Shown here: positions 31,578 through 39,350 of the stretch, piece by piece
Position numbering within the stretch: position 1 is the stretch's first letter
Layout of the letters: each line of letters begins with the position of its first letter
Assembly: GCA_036375165.1 (NCBI GenBank)
Contig: DASUSI010000132.1
Coordinates: 1 to 43,867 of the forward strand
Length of the DNA: 43,867 nucleotides
Source of the DNA: WHSM01 sp036375165
GTDB lineage: Bacteria; Actinomycetota; Actinomycetes; Mycobacteriales; Micromonosporaceae
Reading direction: 5' to 3'
Notes under the pieces: model-generated
The model's database searches: none
Seen by the model: the letters and a program-made list of their open reading frames with translations, nothing else
What the model was told of the DNA's origin: nothing
Program-made: the position numbers and the translations under genes

Positions 31578-32666
31578 GTGCACAGCGACGGAGCCCGCAC
31601 CAGCACGCAGCCGGCCGCGACAGTCACCGGACCGGTCGGCCGGCTCAGAGGCCGGCTGTCACACCTGGTGCGTGAGATCGGCAAGTTCGGAGTGGTGGGC
31701 TTCATCTCGTTCCTGGTCGACACCGCACTGTTCAACCTGTGTCTGCTGGTGATCGGGTTCGGCCCGTTGACGTCCAAGACGTTCTCGGTGACGGTCGCCG
31801 CCACACTCGCGTTCGCCGGCAACCGGTACTGGACCTGGCGGCACCGCAGGGCCAGAGGCCTGGCCCGGGAGTACTTCCTCTACTTCGTGTTCAACGCGGT
31901 CGGACTGCTGATCGCACTGTTGTGCCTGGGTGGCAGCCACTACATCCTGGGGTCGATCTGGCCGGTGTTCACCTCACCGTTCGCCGACAACGTCTCCGGA
32001 AACGGCGTCGGGCTGGTCCTCGGGACGCTGTTCCGGTTCTACTCGTACCGACGCTGGGTGTTCCTGCCGCCCGACGCACCCCCGGTGGACCCGCACACCG
32101 GGCTGCCCGAGGCACCCGAGGCGGAGCGCGGACCCGCCCCCGAGTGGTACTACGACGAACTGGTGCCGGGTCGGCGGTTCGACCTCGGCACCGTTGTCGT
32201 GGACGAGGCGGAGATGCTGGCGTTCGCCCAGCGCTACGACCCGCAGTGGTACCACGTCGATCCGGAACGGGCCGCCACCGGTGAGCACGGCGGGCTGATC
32301 GCCAGCGGCTGGTACACCGCGAGCCTGTTCATGCGCGCGTACGTGGACCATGTGCTGACCCGGGCGGCGGCGTTCGCCTCGCCGGGCGTCGAGGAACTGC
32401 GCTGGACCGCGCCGGTACGGGCCGGCGACCGGCTGGCCGGTCTCCTGGAGGTGGTGGACCGCAAACCGTCGGCGACCCGGCCCGGCCTGGGCACGGTGAC
32501 CCTGGCCGGGAGCCTCGCCCGGGTCGGCCCGGACGGCGAACCGGACCAGGAGGTGTTGCGGCTGCGATTCCGCGGGTGGTTCGGGACACGGCCCGACCGG
32601 GGTGAGACCGCTGGCGTGCCGGTCGACGCGGCATCGTCCCCCGACGGATCCGTTCACCGCAGGTGA
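31578..32666 (+). CDS. GtrA-family membrane protein fused to a MaoC-like hotdog domain
   Basis: One uninterrupted frame of about 362 residues encodes two domains. Residues 25-165 are GtrA: LVREIGKFGVVGFISFLVDT, TVAATLAFAGNRYWTWRHRR, YFLYFVFNAVGLLIALLC and GTLFRFYSYRRWVF, giving four membrane segments. A proline/glutamate linker leads to a MaoC-like dehydratase domain at about 195-345: WYYDELVPGRRFDLGTVVVD, FAQRYDPQWYHVDPERAA (Asp/His of the hydratase motif), GLIASGWYTASL and VRAGDRLAGLLEVVDRKPS. GtrA proteins move polyprenyl-linked sugars, while MaoC domains act on enoyl-CoA. GTG 31578 is preferred, because upstream residues are not conserved-looking, but there is no clear ribosome site. The stop lies in a 17-bp palindrome. 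Confidence 0.85.
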   Translation: MHSDGARTSTQPAATVTGPVGRLRGRLSHLVREIGKFGVVGFISFLVDTALFNLCLLVIGFGPLTSKTFSVTVAATLAFAGNRYWTWRHRRARGLAREYFLYFVFNAVGLLIALLCLGGSHYILGSIWPVFTSPFADNVSGNGVGLVLGTLFRFYSYRRWVFLPPDAPPVDPHTGLPEAPEAERGPAPEWYYDELVPGRRFDLGTVVVDEAEMLAFAQRYDPQWYHVDPERAATGEHGGLIASGWYTASLFMRAYVDHVLTRAAAFASPGVEELRWTAPVRAGDRLAGLLEVVDRKPSATRPGLGTVTLAGSLARVGPDGEPDQEVLRLRFRGWFGTRPDRGETAGVPVDAASSPDGSVHRR

Positions 32667-32726
32667 ACCGGGCACCATGCGTTCACCGCGGGTGAACGAC
32701 GCCCGCCGCGTTCACCGCAGGTGAAC
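32652..32726. repeat. Three 17-bp palindromes at 29-bp period
   Basis: GTTCACCGCAGGTGAAC occurs at 32652-32668 and 32710-32726, and GTTCACCGCGGGTGAAC at 32681-32697. Each is a 7-bp inverted repeat around a 3-base centre, and starts are exactly 29 bases apart with 12-base unrelated spacers. The TGA of the GtrA-MaoC gene lies in the first copy and the TGA of birA (other strand) in the third. They may form serial hairpins as a bidirectional terminator, or bind a dimeric protein. Confidence 0.9.
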
Positions 32727-33563
32727 GATGTCCCCCGCCGCGACCGCGGTCCGGGTGCCCGAGTCCACGACCAGGCGGCCTTGGGCGTCGATGTCGACGG
32801 CGTCCCCGACCAGGTCACCGCCCCCGGGGAGCAGCACCCGCACCCGCCGGCCGAGAGTGTCCGAACCGGCGGCGTAGCGCTCACGGCTGCGTGACGCGAC
32901 CGGGTCCCCCGCACTCGCCCGCCAGTCCGTGTACCGGTCCGCCAACTCGCGCAACAGCGCGCGCAGCAGCGGATCCCGGTCCAGGCACCCGGACCCGGCG
33001 ATGGCCAGCGAGGTCGCGTCCGCGCGGGGCAACTCGTCCCGGTCCTGGGACACGTTCAACCCGATCCCGAGCACCACCGCGGGGGCGGGTCCGTCGGGCA
33101 CGGCCTCGGCCAGGATGCCGGCGCACTTGGCACCGGCGACCAGAAGGTCGTTCGGCCACTTCAGCACGGCGTCGACCTCGCCGAGTCGGCGTACCGTGTC
33201 GGCCAGCGCGACCCCGGCGAGCAGCGGCAGCCACCCGTACCGACCGGAAGGAACCGCCGGCCAGCCACGGGCCGGGACCGGCTCACCCGGCCGCAACACC
33301 ACGCTGAGCGTGAGCCCGGCACGGGCCGGGGCGTCCCAACGCCGCCCCAGTCGCCCCCGGCCTGCCACCTGCTGCTCCGCGACCAGAACCGTGCCCTCGG
33401 CCGCGCCCTGGCGCGCGGACGCCACCAGGTCCGCGTTGGTGGAAGCGGTGCGGGGCACCACCCGCAGCTCGGTCCAGAGAGCGCCCGGCCGCAGCACTGC
33501 CCGCCGTAACGCCGCCTGGTTCAACGGCGGCCGGGACAGGTCGGTGTACGGCGAGTCCGGCAT
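32712..33563 (-). CDS. birA: Biotin-[acyl-CoA carboxylase] ligase
   Basis: The 283-residue enzyme attaches biotin to the AMKM lysine of carboxylase subunits. It shows STNADLVASARQGAAEGTVL, VAGRGRLGRRWDAPARAGLT (biotinyl-AMP loop, GRGRxGRxW), VLKWPNDLLVAGAKCAGILA and VVLGIGLNVSQ. The small C-terminal domain has LGRRVRVLLPGGGDLVGDAV. No N-terminal helix-turn-helix is present, so it is a monofunctional ligase, not a repressor. The start is taken at 33563 from the longest sensible frame. It is divergent from accD5, as in mycobacteria, and its likely substrate is the carboxylase alpha subunit at 41901. Confidence 0.94.
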   Translation of the reverse strand: MPDSPYTDLSRPPLNQAALRRAVLRPGALWTELRVVPRTASTNADLVASARQGAAEGTVLVAEQQVAGRGRLGRRWDAPARAGLTLSVVLRPGEPVPARGWPAVPSGRYGWLPLLAGVALADTVRRLGEVDAVLKWPNDLLVAGAKCAGILAEAVPDGPAPAVVLGIGLNVSQDRDELPRADATSLAIAGSGCLDRDPLLRALLRELADRYTDWRASAGDPVASRSRERYAAGSDTLGRRVRVLLPGGGDLVGDAVDIDAQGRLVVDSGTRTAVAAGDIVHLR

Positions 33564-33645
33564 GCCGCCAGGGTAGGCCCCACCGGTGTGGAGATCGGCA
33601 CTGTGGGGGTCCGCACAAGCACCGGAGCGTCACCTGAACGAGCGT

Positions 33646-33660
33646 TACGATGCCGGCGTG
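33646..33660 (+). promoter_or_regulatory. Probable leaderless promoter of the accD gene
   Basis: TACGAT at 33646-33651 is a good actinobacterial -10 element. It ends six bases before GTG 33658, the best-supported start codon. No ribosome-binding site is visible. This spacing is that of leaderless transcripts in actinobacteria, where transcription begins at the start codon. Confidence 0.5.
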
Positions 33661-35268
33661 AGCGCCCAACCAGCAGCCGAAGCCCCGGCCGAACCGCCTC
33701 AGCCGGACATTCACACCACCGCCGGCAAGATCCAGGACCTGTCGCGACGGAACGAGGAAGCGGTTCACGCCGGTTCCGCGCGGGTCGTCGAGAAGCAGCA
33801 CGCCAAGGGCAAGCAGACCGCCCGGGAACGGATCGAGATGCTGCTCGACCCGGGTTCGTTCACCGAGTTGGACGAGTTGGCCCGGCACCGTTCCACCAAC
33901 TTCGGGCTGGAGAAGACCCGCCCGTACGGCGACGGTGTGCTCACCGGCTACGGCACCGTGGACGGCCGGCCGGTGTGCGTGTTCGCGCAGGACTTCACGG
34001 TGTTCGGGGGTTCCCTGGGCGAGGTGTTCGGGGAGAAGATCGTCAAGGTGATGGACCTGGCGTTGAAGACCGGATGCCCGGTGATCGGGATCAACGACTC
34101 CGGTGGTGCCCGGATCCAGGAGGGCGTGGTCTCCCTTGGCCTGTACGGCGAGATCTTCCGGCGTAACGTGCACGCATCCGGGGTGGTCCCCCAGATCTCG
34201 CTCATCATGGGGCCGTGTGCGGGCGGCGCGGTGTACTCCCCCGCCATCACCGACTTCACGGTGATGGTCGACCAGACCAGCCACATGTTCATCACCGGAC
34301 CAGACGTGATCAAGACGGTGACCGGTGAGGACGTCGGCTTCGAGGACCTCGGCGGGGCACGGGCCCACAACACGAAGTCGGGCAACGCCCACTACATGGC
34401 CTCCGACGAGGACGACGCGATCGACTACGTCAAGCAGCTGTTGTCGTACCTGCCGAGCAACAACCTGGACGACGCACCGGTCTACGACACTCCGGCGGAC
34501 CTCACGGTGACCGACACCGACCAGGCCCTTGACACCCTGATCCCGGACTCGGCGAACCAGCCGTACGACATGCACACCGCGATCGGGGCGGTGCTCGACG
34601 ACGGCGACTTCCTGGAGGTCCAGCCGTTGTTCGCGCAGAACATGATCTGCGGTTTCGGCAGGGTGGAAGGGCGAAGCATCGGTGTGGTCGCCAACCAGCC
34701 GTTGCACTTCGCCGGCACCCTGAACATCGACGCCTCGGAGAAGGCGGCCCGGTTCGTACGCACCTGCGACGCGTTCAACATCCCGGTGCTGACCTTTGTG
34801 GACGTACCCGGGTTCCTGCCCGGCGCCGGCCAGGAGTGGAACGGCATCATCCGGCGCGGCGCGAAGCTGATCTACGCGTATGCCGAGGCCACGGTGCCGC
34901 TGGTCACGGTGATCACCCGGAAGGCGTACGGCGGGGCGTACGACGTGATGGGCTCCAAGCACCTCGGCGCGGACCTCAACTTCGCCTGGCCGACCGCGCA
35001 GATCGCGGTGATGGGCGCGCAGGGCGCGGTGAACATCCTCTACCGCAAGGAACTCGCGGCGGCCCCCGATCCGGACGCCGCCCGCGCCGGGTTCATCCAG
35101 CAGTACGAGGACACACTGGCCAACCCGTACGTGGCCGCCGAGCGGGGATACGTCGACTCGGTGATCCCGCCGTCGCAGACCCGGATCACAGTGGTGCGGG
35201 GGTTGCGGGCGCTGCGTGGCAAGCGGGAGACCCTGCCGCCCCGCAAGCACGGGAACATTCCACTGTGA
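33658..35268 (+). CDS. accD5: Acyl-CoA carboxylase beta subunit (carboxyltransferase, AccD5/PccB type)
   Basis: The 536-residue carboxyltransferase moves the carboxyl group from biotin to acetyl- or propionyl-CoA, making malonyl- or methylmalonyl-CoA. It shows KQTARERIEMLLDPGSFTEL, GINDSGGARIQEGVVSLGLY (first oxyanion region), MGPCAGGAVYSPAITDF, FVDVPGFLPGAGQEWNGIIR, KAYGGAYDVMGSKHLGADLN and WPTAQIAVMGAQGAVNILYR. Length and motifs match AccD5/PccB. The exact acyl preference cannot be read. GTG 33658 is chosen over the longer frame because a -10 element overlaps that extension. Its TGA overlaps the epsilon subunit's GTG. Confidence 0.95.
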   Translation: MSAQPAAEAPAEPPQPDIHTTAGKIQDLSRRNEEAVHAGSARVVEKQHAKGKQTARERIEMLLDPGSFTELDELARHRSTNFGLEKTRPYGDGVLTGYGTVDGRPVCVFAQDFTVFGGSLGEVFGEKIVKVMDLALKTGCPVIGINDSGGARIQEGVVSLGLYGEIFRRNVHASGVVPQISLIMGPCAGGAVYSPAITDFTVMVDQTSHMFITGPDVIKTVTGEDVGFEDLGGARAHNTKSGNAHYMASDEDDAIDYVKQLLSYLPSNNLDDAPVYDTPADLTVTDTDQALDTLIPDSANQPYDMHTAIGAVLDDGDFLEVQPLFAQNMICGFGRVEGRSIGVVANQPLHFAGTLNIDASEKAARFVRTCDAFNIPVLTFVDVPGFLPGAGQEWNGIIRRGAKLIYAYAEATVPLVTVITRKAYGGAYDVMGSKHLGADLNFAWPTAQIAVMGAQGAVNILYRKELAAAPDPDAARAGFIQQYEDTLANPYVAAERGYVDSVIPPSQTRITVVRGLRALRGKRETLPPRKHGNIPL

Positions 35269-35507
35269 CCGGCGACGAGGATTCCACCGTCGTCGGCGAC
35301 CAGCGCCGGACGCTGCTGCGGGTGGTACGGGGCGACCCGACTCCGGAGGAGGTGGCCGCGCTCACCGTGGTACTCGCCGTCCGTGCGTCCCAGCCGGCGG
35401 ACCCGCCCGCGGCTCCCCGCTCCTTGTGGCGCGATCGCGCTCCCCTGCTGCGCCAGCCGCTGCGCGCTGGGCCCGCCGCCTGGCGTGCCTCCGCCCATCC
35501 CCGGTAG
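35265..35507 (+). CDS. accE: Acyl-CoA carboxylase epsilon subunit
   Basis: The 80-residue protein has the AccE pattern: LLRVVRGDPTPEEVAALTVV, LAVRASQ, then PRSLWRDRAPLLRQPLRAGP and AAWRASAHPR. In actinobacterial carboxylases this small subunit binds the beta subunit and stimulates activity. Its GTG overlaps the accD5 stop (GTGA), so synthesis is coupled one-to-one. The frame ends at the TAG just before the inverted-repeat element at 35516, which probably terminates the transcript. Confidence 0.95.
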   Translation: MTGDEDSTVVGDQRRTLLRVVRGDPTPEEVAALTVVLAVRASQPADPPAAPRSLWRDRAPLLRQPLRAGPAAWRASAHPR

Positions 35508-35515
35508 ACCCACCC

Positions 35516-35562
35516 GATCCTGGAAAACCACCGCCACTGTTTCGCGGCGGCTTTCCAGGATC
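35516..35562. terminator. Inverted-repeat element between convergent accE and rocD genes
   Basis: GATCCTGGAAA (35516-35526) and TTTCCAGGATC (35552-35562) are perfect 11-bp inverted repeats, and the inner CCGCC/GGCGG sequences extend pairing imperfectly. Position in the gap between two convergent genes fits a bidirectional terminator. Its architecture is shared with the element at 8508-8559 (GATCTTGGAAA arms), suggesting one dispersed family. Confidence 0.7.
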
Positions 35563-35576
35563 CCGGTTGTGCCGGA

Positions 35577-36866
35577 TCAGCCGCGGGCGTCGGCGAGGAC
35601 GGCGGCCAACTGGTCCAGCGCCCAGTCGAGTTCCTCTGCGGTGATCACCAATGGGGGCGCGATCCGGATCGTGGAACCGTGGGTGTCCTTCACCAGGACG
35701 CCGCGCCTGGCGAGCTGCTCGCACGCCTGCCAGCCGGTCATCAGCGACGGGTCGATGTCGATTCCCGCCCACAGCCCGCGTACCCGGAACCCGACCAGAC
35801 CGTCACCCTCCAGGTCCTTCAGGCGGACCGCGAGCCGGTCGCCGAGTTGGCGGGCGCGCCGCTGGTACTCGCCGGTGGCGAGCAACCGGATCACCGCACG
35901 CCCCACCGCGCAGGACAACGGGTTGCCACCGAACGTGGAGCCGTGCTGCCCGGGGTTCAGCACCCTCAGCACCTCGGTCGGGGCGACCACCGCGGACACC
36001 GGCAGGATGCCGCCTCCCAGCGCCTTGCCCAGGATGAACATGTCCGGGACAACGTCTTCCCGCTGGCAGGCGAAGGTGTCCCCGGTACGACCCAGCCCGG
36101 ACTGGATCTCGTCGGCGAGGAACAGGATCCGGTGCTCGTCGCAGATCCGGCGGACCCCGGCGAGGTAACCGTCCGGCGGGATGATGACTCCCGCCTCGCC
36201 CTGGATCGACTCCAGCAGCACCGCGACGGTGTGCTCATCAACCGCGGCCGCGAGGGCGTCCAGGTCGCCATAGGGCACAACCTGGAAACCAGGGGTGTAC
36301 GGGCCGTAGTCGTCGTACGCCAAAGGATCCGTCGAGAAGCTGACGATCGTGGTGGTACGACCGTGGAAGTTGTTCTCGGCCACGATGATCTTCGCCGTGC
36401 CGGCTGGGACGCCCTTGACCCGGTAGCCCCACTTGCGGGCGACCTTGATCGCGGTCTCCACCGCCTCGGCACCGGTGTTCATCGGCAGCACCATGCTGTT
36501 CGGGGACATCCCGGCGGAGGCCGCCAGGCTGACCAGTTCCTTACAGAACGGGCCCAACTGGTCGTTGTGGAACGCCCGGCTGGTCAACGTCAGCCGGTCC
36601 ATTTGGCCGCGTACCGCGCTCAGCAGTGCCGGATGCCGGTGGCCGAAGTTCAGCGCCGAATACCCGGCGAGGCAGTCCAGGAAGCGGCGTCCTTCCACGT
36701 CGGTCACCCAGGCGCCGTCCGCCTCGGCAACCACCACCGGTAACGGGTGGTAGTTGTGTGCGGTCCACCGCTCGTCAAGCGCGATCGCGGCTTCGGTCAC
36801 CGGGCCGGCCGGCCCGGTCGACCGTGCTGAGCCGGTCGTTTCGGTCGGGTACGAAGAACTCGTCAT
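35577..36866 (-). CDS. rocD: Ornithine aminotransferase
   Basis: The 429-residue PLP enzyme transfers the delta-amino group of ornithine to 2-oxoglutarate, giving glutamate semialdehyde. It shows GRRFLDCLAGYSALNFGHRH, PMNTGAEAVETAIKVARKWG, AENNFHGRTTTIVSFSTD, ESIQGEAGVIIPPDGYL, FLADEIQSGLGRTG and FILGKALGGGILPVSAVVAP, where the K of LGKALGGG is the PLP lysine. Length and motifs fit class III ornithine-oxo-acid transaminases. ATG 36866 overlaps the stop of the dimethylargininase gene (ATGA), with GGAGA upstream. The two enzymes act in arginine and methylarginine breakdown. Confidence 0.95.
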   Translation of the reverse strand: MTSSSYPTETTGSARSTGPAGPVTEAAIALDERWTAHNYHPLPVVVAEADGAWVTDVEGRRFLDCLAGYSALNFGHRHPALLSAVRGQMDRLTLTSRAFHNDQLGPFCKELVSLAASAGMSPNSMVLPMNTGAEAVETAIKVARKWGYRVKGVPAGTAKIIVAENNFHGRTTTIVSFSTDPLAYDDYGPYTPGFQVVPYGDLDALAAAVDEHTVAVLLESIQGEAGVIIPPDGYLAGVRRICDEHRILFLADEIQSGLGRTGDTFACQREDVVPDMFILGKALGGGILPVSAVVAPTEVLRVLNPGQHGSTFGGNPLSCAVGRAVIRLLATGEYQRRARQLGDRLAVRLKDLEGDGLVGFRVRGLWAGIDIDPSLMTGWQACEQLARRGVLVKDTHGSTIRIAPPLVITAEELDWALDQLAAVLADARG

Positions 36867-37690
36867 CGGATCTCCAGGGTGCAGCACTTCGGTCCACCTC
36901 CAGCTTTCCGCAACTCTGACAGGTCGACAGGGATCGGCACATAACCGTGTCCATCAAGTTGGGCCGCCAGGCCGGTGGCTTCCGCGTTGAGCACGACGTG
37001 CCTGCCGTCACTGACGGCGTTCAGGCCGAGCACGGCGGCGTCCTCCTCGCTGGCGATCACCGCTTGGGGGAACATCCGCTCCAGTGCCTGCCGGCTTCCC
37101 TCGGAGAAGGCCCCCGGATAGTAGGCGACGTTACCCCGCGCCAGCGGGAACAGGGCGGTGTCGAGGTGGTAGAACCGTGGGTCCACCAGCCGTAGCGTCA
37201 CCACGGGACGGCCGAAGTGGTCCTGGACCTCAGCATGCGCGGCATGGTCGGTTCGAAAGCCGGTGCCGGCCAGCACGATCTCCCCGAACGGGGTGTCCTC
37301 GATCAGCAGGAAGTCACCCTCGCCCTCGTTGACGTGTTTGGGTGGTTGCACCTCGTACCCGGCACGCTCGAACCAGGTCCGGTAGGCCGGCGCCTCGTCC
37401 GCCCGCTGCGGGTTACGGAACTGCGCGGCGTACACCTTGCCGTCGACGACGAACGCGCCGTTCGCGGAGAACACCATGTCCGGCAGGCCGGGCAGCGGCT
37501 CGATCTCCTCGACGATGTGTCCAAGACGTCGGTACGCGTCCCGCAGCGCCGACCACTGGGTCATCGCGAGGCCAGCGTCCACCGGCTTCGACGGGTCCAT
37601 CCAGGCGTTGATCGCGTAGCTCACGGTGAAATGGGTGGGACGGCACATCAGGTAGTGCCGCCTGGGGCCACGGGCCACGGTGATCTGCAT
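36863..37690 (-). CDS. ddaH: Dimethylargininase (N,N-dimethylarginine dimethylaminohydrolase)
   Basis: The 275-residue amidinotransferase-fold enzyme hydrolyses methylated arginines to citrulline and dimethylamine. It has VARGPRRHYLMCRPTHFTVS, LPDMVFSANGAFVVDGKVYA, GEGDFLLIEDTPFGEIVLAG, RFYHLDTALFPLARGNVAYY (active-site His) and the terminal GGGPKCCTLEIR with the nucleophilic cysteine. ATG 37690 follows AGGAGG closely. The longer open frame is upstream non-coding sequence. It is the first gene of a two-gene operon with rocD. The usual divergent Lrp/AsnC-type regulator is not next to it here. Confidence 0.92.
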   Translation of the reverse strand: MQITVARGPRRHYLMCRPTHFTVSYAINAWMDPSKPVDAGLAMTQWSALRDAYRRLGHIVEEIEPLPGLPDMVFSANGAFVVDGKVYAAQFRNPQRADEAPAYRTWFERAGYEVQPPKHVNEGEGDFLLIEDTPFGEIVLAGTGFRTDHAAHAEVQDHFGRPVVTLRLVDPRFYHLDTALFPLARGNVAYYPGAFSEGSRQALERMFPQAVIASEEDAAVLGLNAVSDGRHVVLNAEATGLAAQLDGHGYVPIPVDLSELRKAGGGPKCCTLEIR

Positions 37691-37800
37691 CGCTCCTCCT
37701 GGTACGGGCAGCGCGGGGTGGGCTGAGGAGACACGGGCACCTCGCTGGGCGGTGTCTGGGATTGAGCAGAACGTTAAGGCCCCGCAGTAGCGGCTGACCA

Positions 37801-37838
37801 TTGCGTTCCATTGCTGATTTGCGTTCAAGTGTTGCGTG
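37801..37838. promoter_or_regulatory. Direct TTGCG repeats upstream of ddaH
   Basis: TTGCGTTC occurs at 37801 and 37819, with TTGC at 37811 and TTGCGTG at 37832. The stretch is AT-rich and lies 110-150 bases upstream of ddaH. Direct repeats of this type suit a regulator such as an Lrp/AsnC protein. The identity of the regulator is a guess. Confidence 0.35.
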
Positions 37839-37946
37839 TATCAGCCGTGAACCAGGTAATTGTTGCGCACCGACCACGTAACGGGCGACTCGGAGTCGTC
37901 GAGCTGGGGGACACCGTGCCGGACCGGTCACCGACGGCTGATACAC
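37836..37946. promoter_or_regulatory. Distant 13-bp inverted repeat between ddaH and maf
   Basis: GTGTATCAGCCGT (37836-37848) and ACGGCTGATACAC (37934-37946) are exact reverse complements, 85 bases apart, in the gap between the divergent ddaH and maf genes. The right copy ends eight bases before the maf ATG. Either two half-sites for one regulator or a long cruciform is possible. Confidence 0.5.
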
Positions 37947-37954
37947 ATAGCCTC

Positions 37955-38623
37955 ATGAGTTCTGCCCAGCGTCCCGCCCGACTGATCCTGGCCTCGGCCA
38001 GCCCGGCCCGGCTGCGTACCCTCCGGGCGGCCGGTATCGAGCCGGACGTGCTGGTCAGCGGGGTGGATGAGGCCACTGTGACCGAAACTGAGCCGGGCCG
38101 GCTGAGCCTTCGGCTCGCGGAACTCAAAGCTGAGACGGTCGCCCGCCAGGTGGTGCCCGGGCCGCTGGTGCTCGGCTGCGATTCGGTGCTCGACTTCGAC
38201 GGCGAGATCTACGGCAAGCCGACCGACCCCGCCGACGCGGTGGCCCGCTGGAAACGGATGCGTGGCCGCACCGGGACCCTGCACACCGGTCACTGCCTGA
38301 TCGACACCGCCACCGGACGCGGCACCACGGCGGTGGCCGACACCCTGGTCCGGTTCGCCGAGATCACCGATGCGGAGATCGCCGCGTACGTGGCGACCGG
38401 AGAACCCCTCGCCGTGGCGGGCGGCTTCACCATCGACGGCCTCGGCGGTCCGTTCGTGGAGGGGGTCGACGGCAACCCGGGGACCGTGATCGGGCTGTCG
38501 CTGCCGACGCTACGCGGGCTGCTGGCCCGGTTCGGGATATCCATCACGGAGCTGTGGTCCTCACCGGTGCCGGCGTCGGTTGCCCTCGAAGATCCGGCAC
38601 TCGCCCACGAGGAGGCAGGCTGA
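37955..38623 (+). CDS. maf: Maf-family nucleotide pyrophosphatase
   Basis: The 222-residue protein hydrolyses modified or canonical NTPs to NMP and pyrophosphate. Family motifs are RLILASASPARLRTLRAAGI (S-x-SPxR), LVLGCDSVLDFDGEIYGKPT (catalytic Asp region), RMRGRTGTLHTGHCLID and GGFTIDGLGGPFVEGVDGNP. It keeps the neighbourhood seen in mycobacteria (accD5, accE5, maf), though two arginine-catabolism genes are inserted before it. ATG 37955 fits the family N terminus. Its TGA overlaps the next ATG by one base. Confidence 0.94.
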   Translation: MSSAQRPARLILASASPARLRTLRAAGIEPDVLVSGVDEATVTETEPGRLSLRLAELKAETVARQVVPGPLVLGCDSVLDFDGEIYGKPTDPADAVARWKRMRGRTGTLHTGHCLIDTATGRGTTAVADTLVRFAEITDAEIAAYVATGEPLAVAGGFTIDGLGGPFVEGVDGNPGTVIGLSLPTLRGLLARFGISITELWSSPVPASVALEDPALAHEEAG

Positions 38624-39282
38624 TGTCGGACCGGACGATCACCGTCACCGACGAGTTGCGGCAGTACGTGCTCGCCCACAGCACCCCGGTCGACAGCGTG
38701 GCCCGAGACCTGATCGAGGAGACCCACGCCGCTCTGCCGGAGAAGGCTGTCATGCAGGTCTCACCCGACCAGGCAGCCTTCCTGACCCTGATGACGAAGA
38801 TCGTCGGGGCTCGGCAGGCGGTCGAGGTCGGCACCTTCACCGGATATTCCGCCCTGGCCATCGCCCGGGGACTCGGCGACGGCGGCCGACTGCTGTGCTG
38901 TGACTTGAGCGAGGAGTGGACGTCGGTCGCGCGGCGGTACTGGAAACGCTCCGGCGTTGCCGACCGGATCGAGTTGCGGATCGCGCCCGCCGTCGAGACC
39001 CTGCGGGACCTGCCACGGGAGCCGTACCTCGATCTCGCGTTCATCGACGCCGACAAGGTGGGGTACGTCTCCTACTGGGACGAACTGGTACCCCGGATGC
39101 GTCCAGGCGGCGTGATCCTGGTCGACAACGTGCTGTGGAGCGGGCGGGTGACCGAAACGGACTCCGGTGACGCGACCGTTCAGGCGATCCGGGCGTTCAA
39201 CGAGCATGCCGCCGCCGACACCCGGATGGAGACCGTGATCCTGCCGATCGCCGACGGGATCACACTGTCCCGCCGCCGCTAG
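38623..39282 (+). CDS. Class I SAM-dependent O-methyltransferase (CCoAMT-like)
   Basis: The 219-residue protein matches the caffeoyl-CoA O-methyltransferase-like family: VSPDQAAFLTLMTKIVGARQ, AVEVGTFTGYSALAIARGLG (SAM-binding loop), LLCCDLSEEWTSVARRYWKR, LDLAFIDADKVGYVSYWDEL (metal-ligand Asp) and PGGVILVDNVLWSGRV (second metal site Asp-Asn). These enzymes methylate catechol-like hydroxyls in a divalent-metal-dependent way; the substrate is unknown. ATG 38623 overlaps the maf stop by one base (TGATG) with GAGGAGG upstream, so it is coupled to maf. Confidence 0.93.
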   Translation: MSDRTITVTDELRQYVLAHSTPVDSVARDLIEETHAALPEKAVMQVSPDQAAFLTLMTKIVGARQAVEVGTFTGYSALAIARGLGDGGRLLCCDLSEEWTSVARRYWKRSGVADRIELRIAPAVETLRDLPREPYLDLAFIDADKVGYVSYWDELVPRMRPGGVILVDNVLWSGRVTETDSGDATVQAIRAFNEHAAADTRMETVILPIADGITLSRRR

Positions 39283-39350
39283 TACGGCTGGCATGCGCTT
39301 TCGTCGAGCCGTCCCGCCCGCGGCCACGAGTGGGCGATATCGCGCCGGGA

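Noticed and set aside
32652..32726. Possible CRISPR array because of regular spacing
   Set aside because: There are only three 17-base palindromes with 12-base spacers and no cas genes, well outside CRISPR dimensions.
33283..35250. 655-codon minus-strand frame opposite accD5
   Set aside because: It is a mirror of strongly biased coding sequence; the plus-strand carboxyltransferase is certain.
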